Assembly: GCF_008905045.1 (NCBI RefSeq)
Contig: NZ_VWMY01000032.1
Span: forward strand, 62,001-126,000
Length of the DNA: 64,000 nt
Direction: 5' to 3'
Source: Streptomyces albicerus
GTDB lineage: Bacteria > Actinomycetota > Actinomycetes > Streptomycetales > Streptomycetaceae
Shown: positions 62,759 to 64,000 of the stretch, one piece after another
Position numbering within the stretch: the stretch's first letter is position 1
Layout: each line of letters starts with the position of its first letter
Program-made: the position numbers and the translations under genes
Notes under the pieces: model-generated
What the model was told of the DNA's origin: nothing
Databases searched by the model: none
What the model saw: only the letters and a program-made list of their open reading frames with translations

Positions 62759-63649
62759 GTGGATCTGGTGGGAGCGTGTCGTGCGTTCGTCAGCGTGAGC
62801 GAGCACGGCAGTTTCACCGTCGGGGCGGCCGCCGCCCAGATGTCCCAGTCCGTGGCCAGCCGTCGCGTCGCCGCACTGGAGGAACGCTTCGGTGAGCCGT
62901 TGTTCGAACGCACGTCACGACGGGCCGTCCTCACCCCCTTCGGCCGGGACATGCTGCCGACGGCCAGGCAACTCGTGCAGGCGGCCGACGTGTTGCTGCA
63001 CGAGGCGGAGGCCGCCAAGCGCAAGCCGTGGCGGCTCGCGGTGCCCGGCATCTGCTCCACGGCCAGTCTCGCCCGCCTCGTCGCCGAGGCACGTGGGCAC
63101 AGCGTCACCCTCGATCTCCGCGTCGCGGGACCGGCACAGCGCACGGAGCTCCTCCACGCGCAGCAGGTGCGGGCCGCCCTGCTCGCGGTGCCGCCGGACG
63201 ACGCGAGATGGTCCGTGCCGCTCGGGCTCGCCGGTACCCGGGTACCGGGCGTGAAGCGCGTCTATCTCGAAACACTGCGGGTCGGACGAGCATCCGCCGG
63301 CCCTGCCCGCCGCGTCTGGATCCAGCCGGAGGACGACGTGCCGCACATCCGCGACCCGCTGACGCGCCTGCGCGACGCGGTCGGCCTGCGGCCCGCACAG
63401 CTCGTCGCCGCGCCCGACCTGACGACCGCCGCGGCGGAAGTCCTGTCCTCACGCGACCTGTTGCTGTGCTCCCCCGCCCAGGCCGAGGAACTCGACCTGG
63501 GCTGGCGGCCCATCGGCGAGATCGCGATCGGCCGGGGCTTCGCCCTCGCCGCCGCCGGAGACGGCAATCCACAGCTCATCGAAGCGCGCCTGGGCGATGC
63601 CGTCGCCCGCTGTCTGGGCGCGGGAACCTCAGGAAGGGAAGGGACTTGA
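62759..63649 (+). CDS. blaA: LysR family activator of beta-lactamase gene (BlaA-like)
   Basis: 296 residues from GTG 62759; an in-frame ATG at 62708 would start inside the palindrome and is less likely. The HTH reads ACRAFVSVSEHGSFTVGAAA, AQMSQSVASRRVAALEERFG and the co-inducer domain LAVPGICSTASLARLVAEAR. In S. cacaoi the LysR-type BlaA activates blaL and lies divergently from it, as here, with 137 bases between. The downstream gene starts at an overlapping TTG. Confidence 0.85.
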   Translation: MDLVGACRAFVSVSEHGSFTVGAAAAQMSQSVASRRVAALEERFGEPLFERTSRRAVLTPFGRDMLPTARQLVQAADVLLHEAEAAKRKPWRLAVPGICSTASLARLVAEARGHSVTLDLRVAGPAQRTELLHAQQVRAALLAVPPDDARWSVPLGLAGTRVPGVKRVYLETLRVGRASAGPARRVWIQPEDDVPHIRDPLTRLRDAVGLRPAQLVAAPDLTTAAAEVLSSRDLLLCSPAQAEELDLGWRPIGEIAIGRGFALAAAGDGNPQLIEARLGDAVARCLGAGTSGREGT

Positions 63650-64000
63650 GCACCGAGGCACTATTGCACGACCTGCGTCGACAACTGCGCGACGGCGGAC
63701 TGCACGGCTGCCTGCTCGTGCGGGACCTGCACACGGGAGAGGAGCTGGGAATCGAGCCGGACACCCAGCTGCCGTCCGCGTCCCTGGTCAAGGTCCCGCT
63801 CGCGCTGGCCACGCTCGAACGCGTCCGACGGGGCGAGCTCGACGGAGCGACGCCCCTCGACGTGCCACCCGGGCGGATCACCACGGCCGGCCCCATCGGG
63901 CTGAGCCGCTTTCGCCACCCTGCCCGGATCGCGGTCGACGACCTGCTCTACCTGAGCACCTGCCTGAGTGACAGCCACGCCGCCGACGCGCTGTTCGGCC
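63646..64000 (+). CDS. blaB: BlaB-like SxxK protein (beta-lactamase regulator), 3' cut by window end
   Basis: The first ~118 residues, starting at TTG 63646 (GGAAGGGA upstream, overlapping the blaA stop). ELGIEPDTQLPSASLVKVPL supplies an SxxK motif (SLVK) and LSTCLSDSHAADALFG an SDN-like SDS, as in class A beta-lactamases and PBPs. In S. cacaoi, BlaB is a penicillin-recognising-like protein needed together with BlaA to control blaL. The KTG box lies beyond the window. Confidence 0.8.
   Translation, partial: MSTEALLHDLRRQLRDGGLHGCLLVRDLHTGEELGIEPDTQLPSASLVKVPLALATLERVRRGELDGATPLDVPPGRITTAGPIGLSRFRHPARIAVDDLLYLSTCLSDSHAADALFG

Noticed and set aside
1..64000. CRISPR array or rRNA operon
   Set aside because: No regularly spaced direct repeats and no rRNA-like sequence were seen on either strand.

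Overview
The base composition (very GC-rich, strong third-position GC), lipoprotein and Tat signals, a class F sortase, an ABATE regulator, a double-glycine lantipeptide-like peptide and a blaL/blaA/blaB-type beta-lactamase locus all point to a Streptomyces or a close relative. The many decayed insertion sequences, single-gene resistance and detoxification modules and patchy catabolic blocks suggest an accessory chromosome arm rather than the conserved core. No rRNA, tRNA or CRISPR array was recognised.

Layout. 0-6 kb: secreted or surface functions (a DD-carboxypeptidase-like serine hydrolase, an S53 peptidase lipoprotein, a class F sortase next to a likely sortase substrate) and a DUF427 protein. 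4.7-9 kb also holds a graveyard of IS fragments (two IS110 pieces, one DDE integrase piece, one TnpB tail) around a TmrB-like P-loop protein and a VOC protein. 9.4-13 kb: an XRE-cupin regulator diverging from a thioredoxin-reductase-like flavoprotein and a DHA2 MFS exporter. 13.5-14.3 kb: PhnA-like protein and an orphan lantipeptide-like precursor. 15-19.5 kb: a two-component system, a small membrane protein and an MMPL transporter. 19.7-28.5 kb: small regulator/enzyme pairs (HTH protein and alpha/beta hydrolase, LysR and GNAT, VOC, a two-domain GNAT protein, a BAAT-like hydrolase) mixed with IS5, IS701 and MerR remnants.

28.6-54.8 kb is a carbohydrate-utilisation region. A LacI regulator diverges from a GH2 enzyme, followed by a complete sugar ABC importer (binding protein and two permeases) and a secreted GH43 enzyme; three copies of a TACATCGATGTA-type palindrome lie in front of the three transcription-unit starts and are the likely LacI operators. 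A second GH43 gene is wrecked: an IS200/IS605-type element whose tnpB carries one nonsense codon sits inside it, and its missing 3' part may be the GH43-tail/carbohydrate-binding fragment found 14 kb away at 54.2 kb. The DNA between holds a decayed SNF2-type helicase and a second catabolic block: sialidase-like BNR protein, HpaI-type aldolase, aldo/keto reductase, a five-gene peptide/oligosaccharide (Dpp/Opp-type) ABC importer, and, divergently, a single-ORF fusion of a DUF1537 four-carbon-acid-sugar kinase with a PdxA-type dehydrogenase, then a DeoR regulator and an SDR. Together these read as uptake and breakdown of a plant- or glycan-derived oligosaccharide and an acid sugar.

55-64 kb: a DrrAB-like ABC exporter co-transcribed with its MerR regulator behind a perfect operator palindrome, a frameshifted DUF3592 protein, VOC and DJ-1/PfpI proteins, an AlkD-like HEAT-repeat protein, a dimeric alpha-beta-barrel protein diverging from an ABATE/CGNR regulator across a perfect palindrome, and finally a class A beta-lactamase lipoprotein diverging from a BlaA-like LysR activator and a BlaB-like SxxK protein that runs off the window end.
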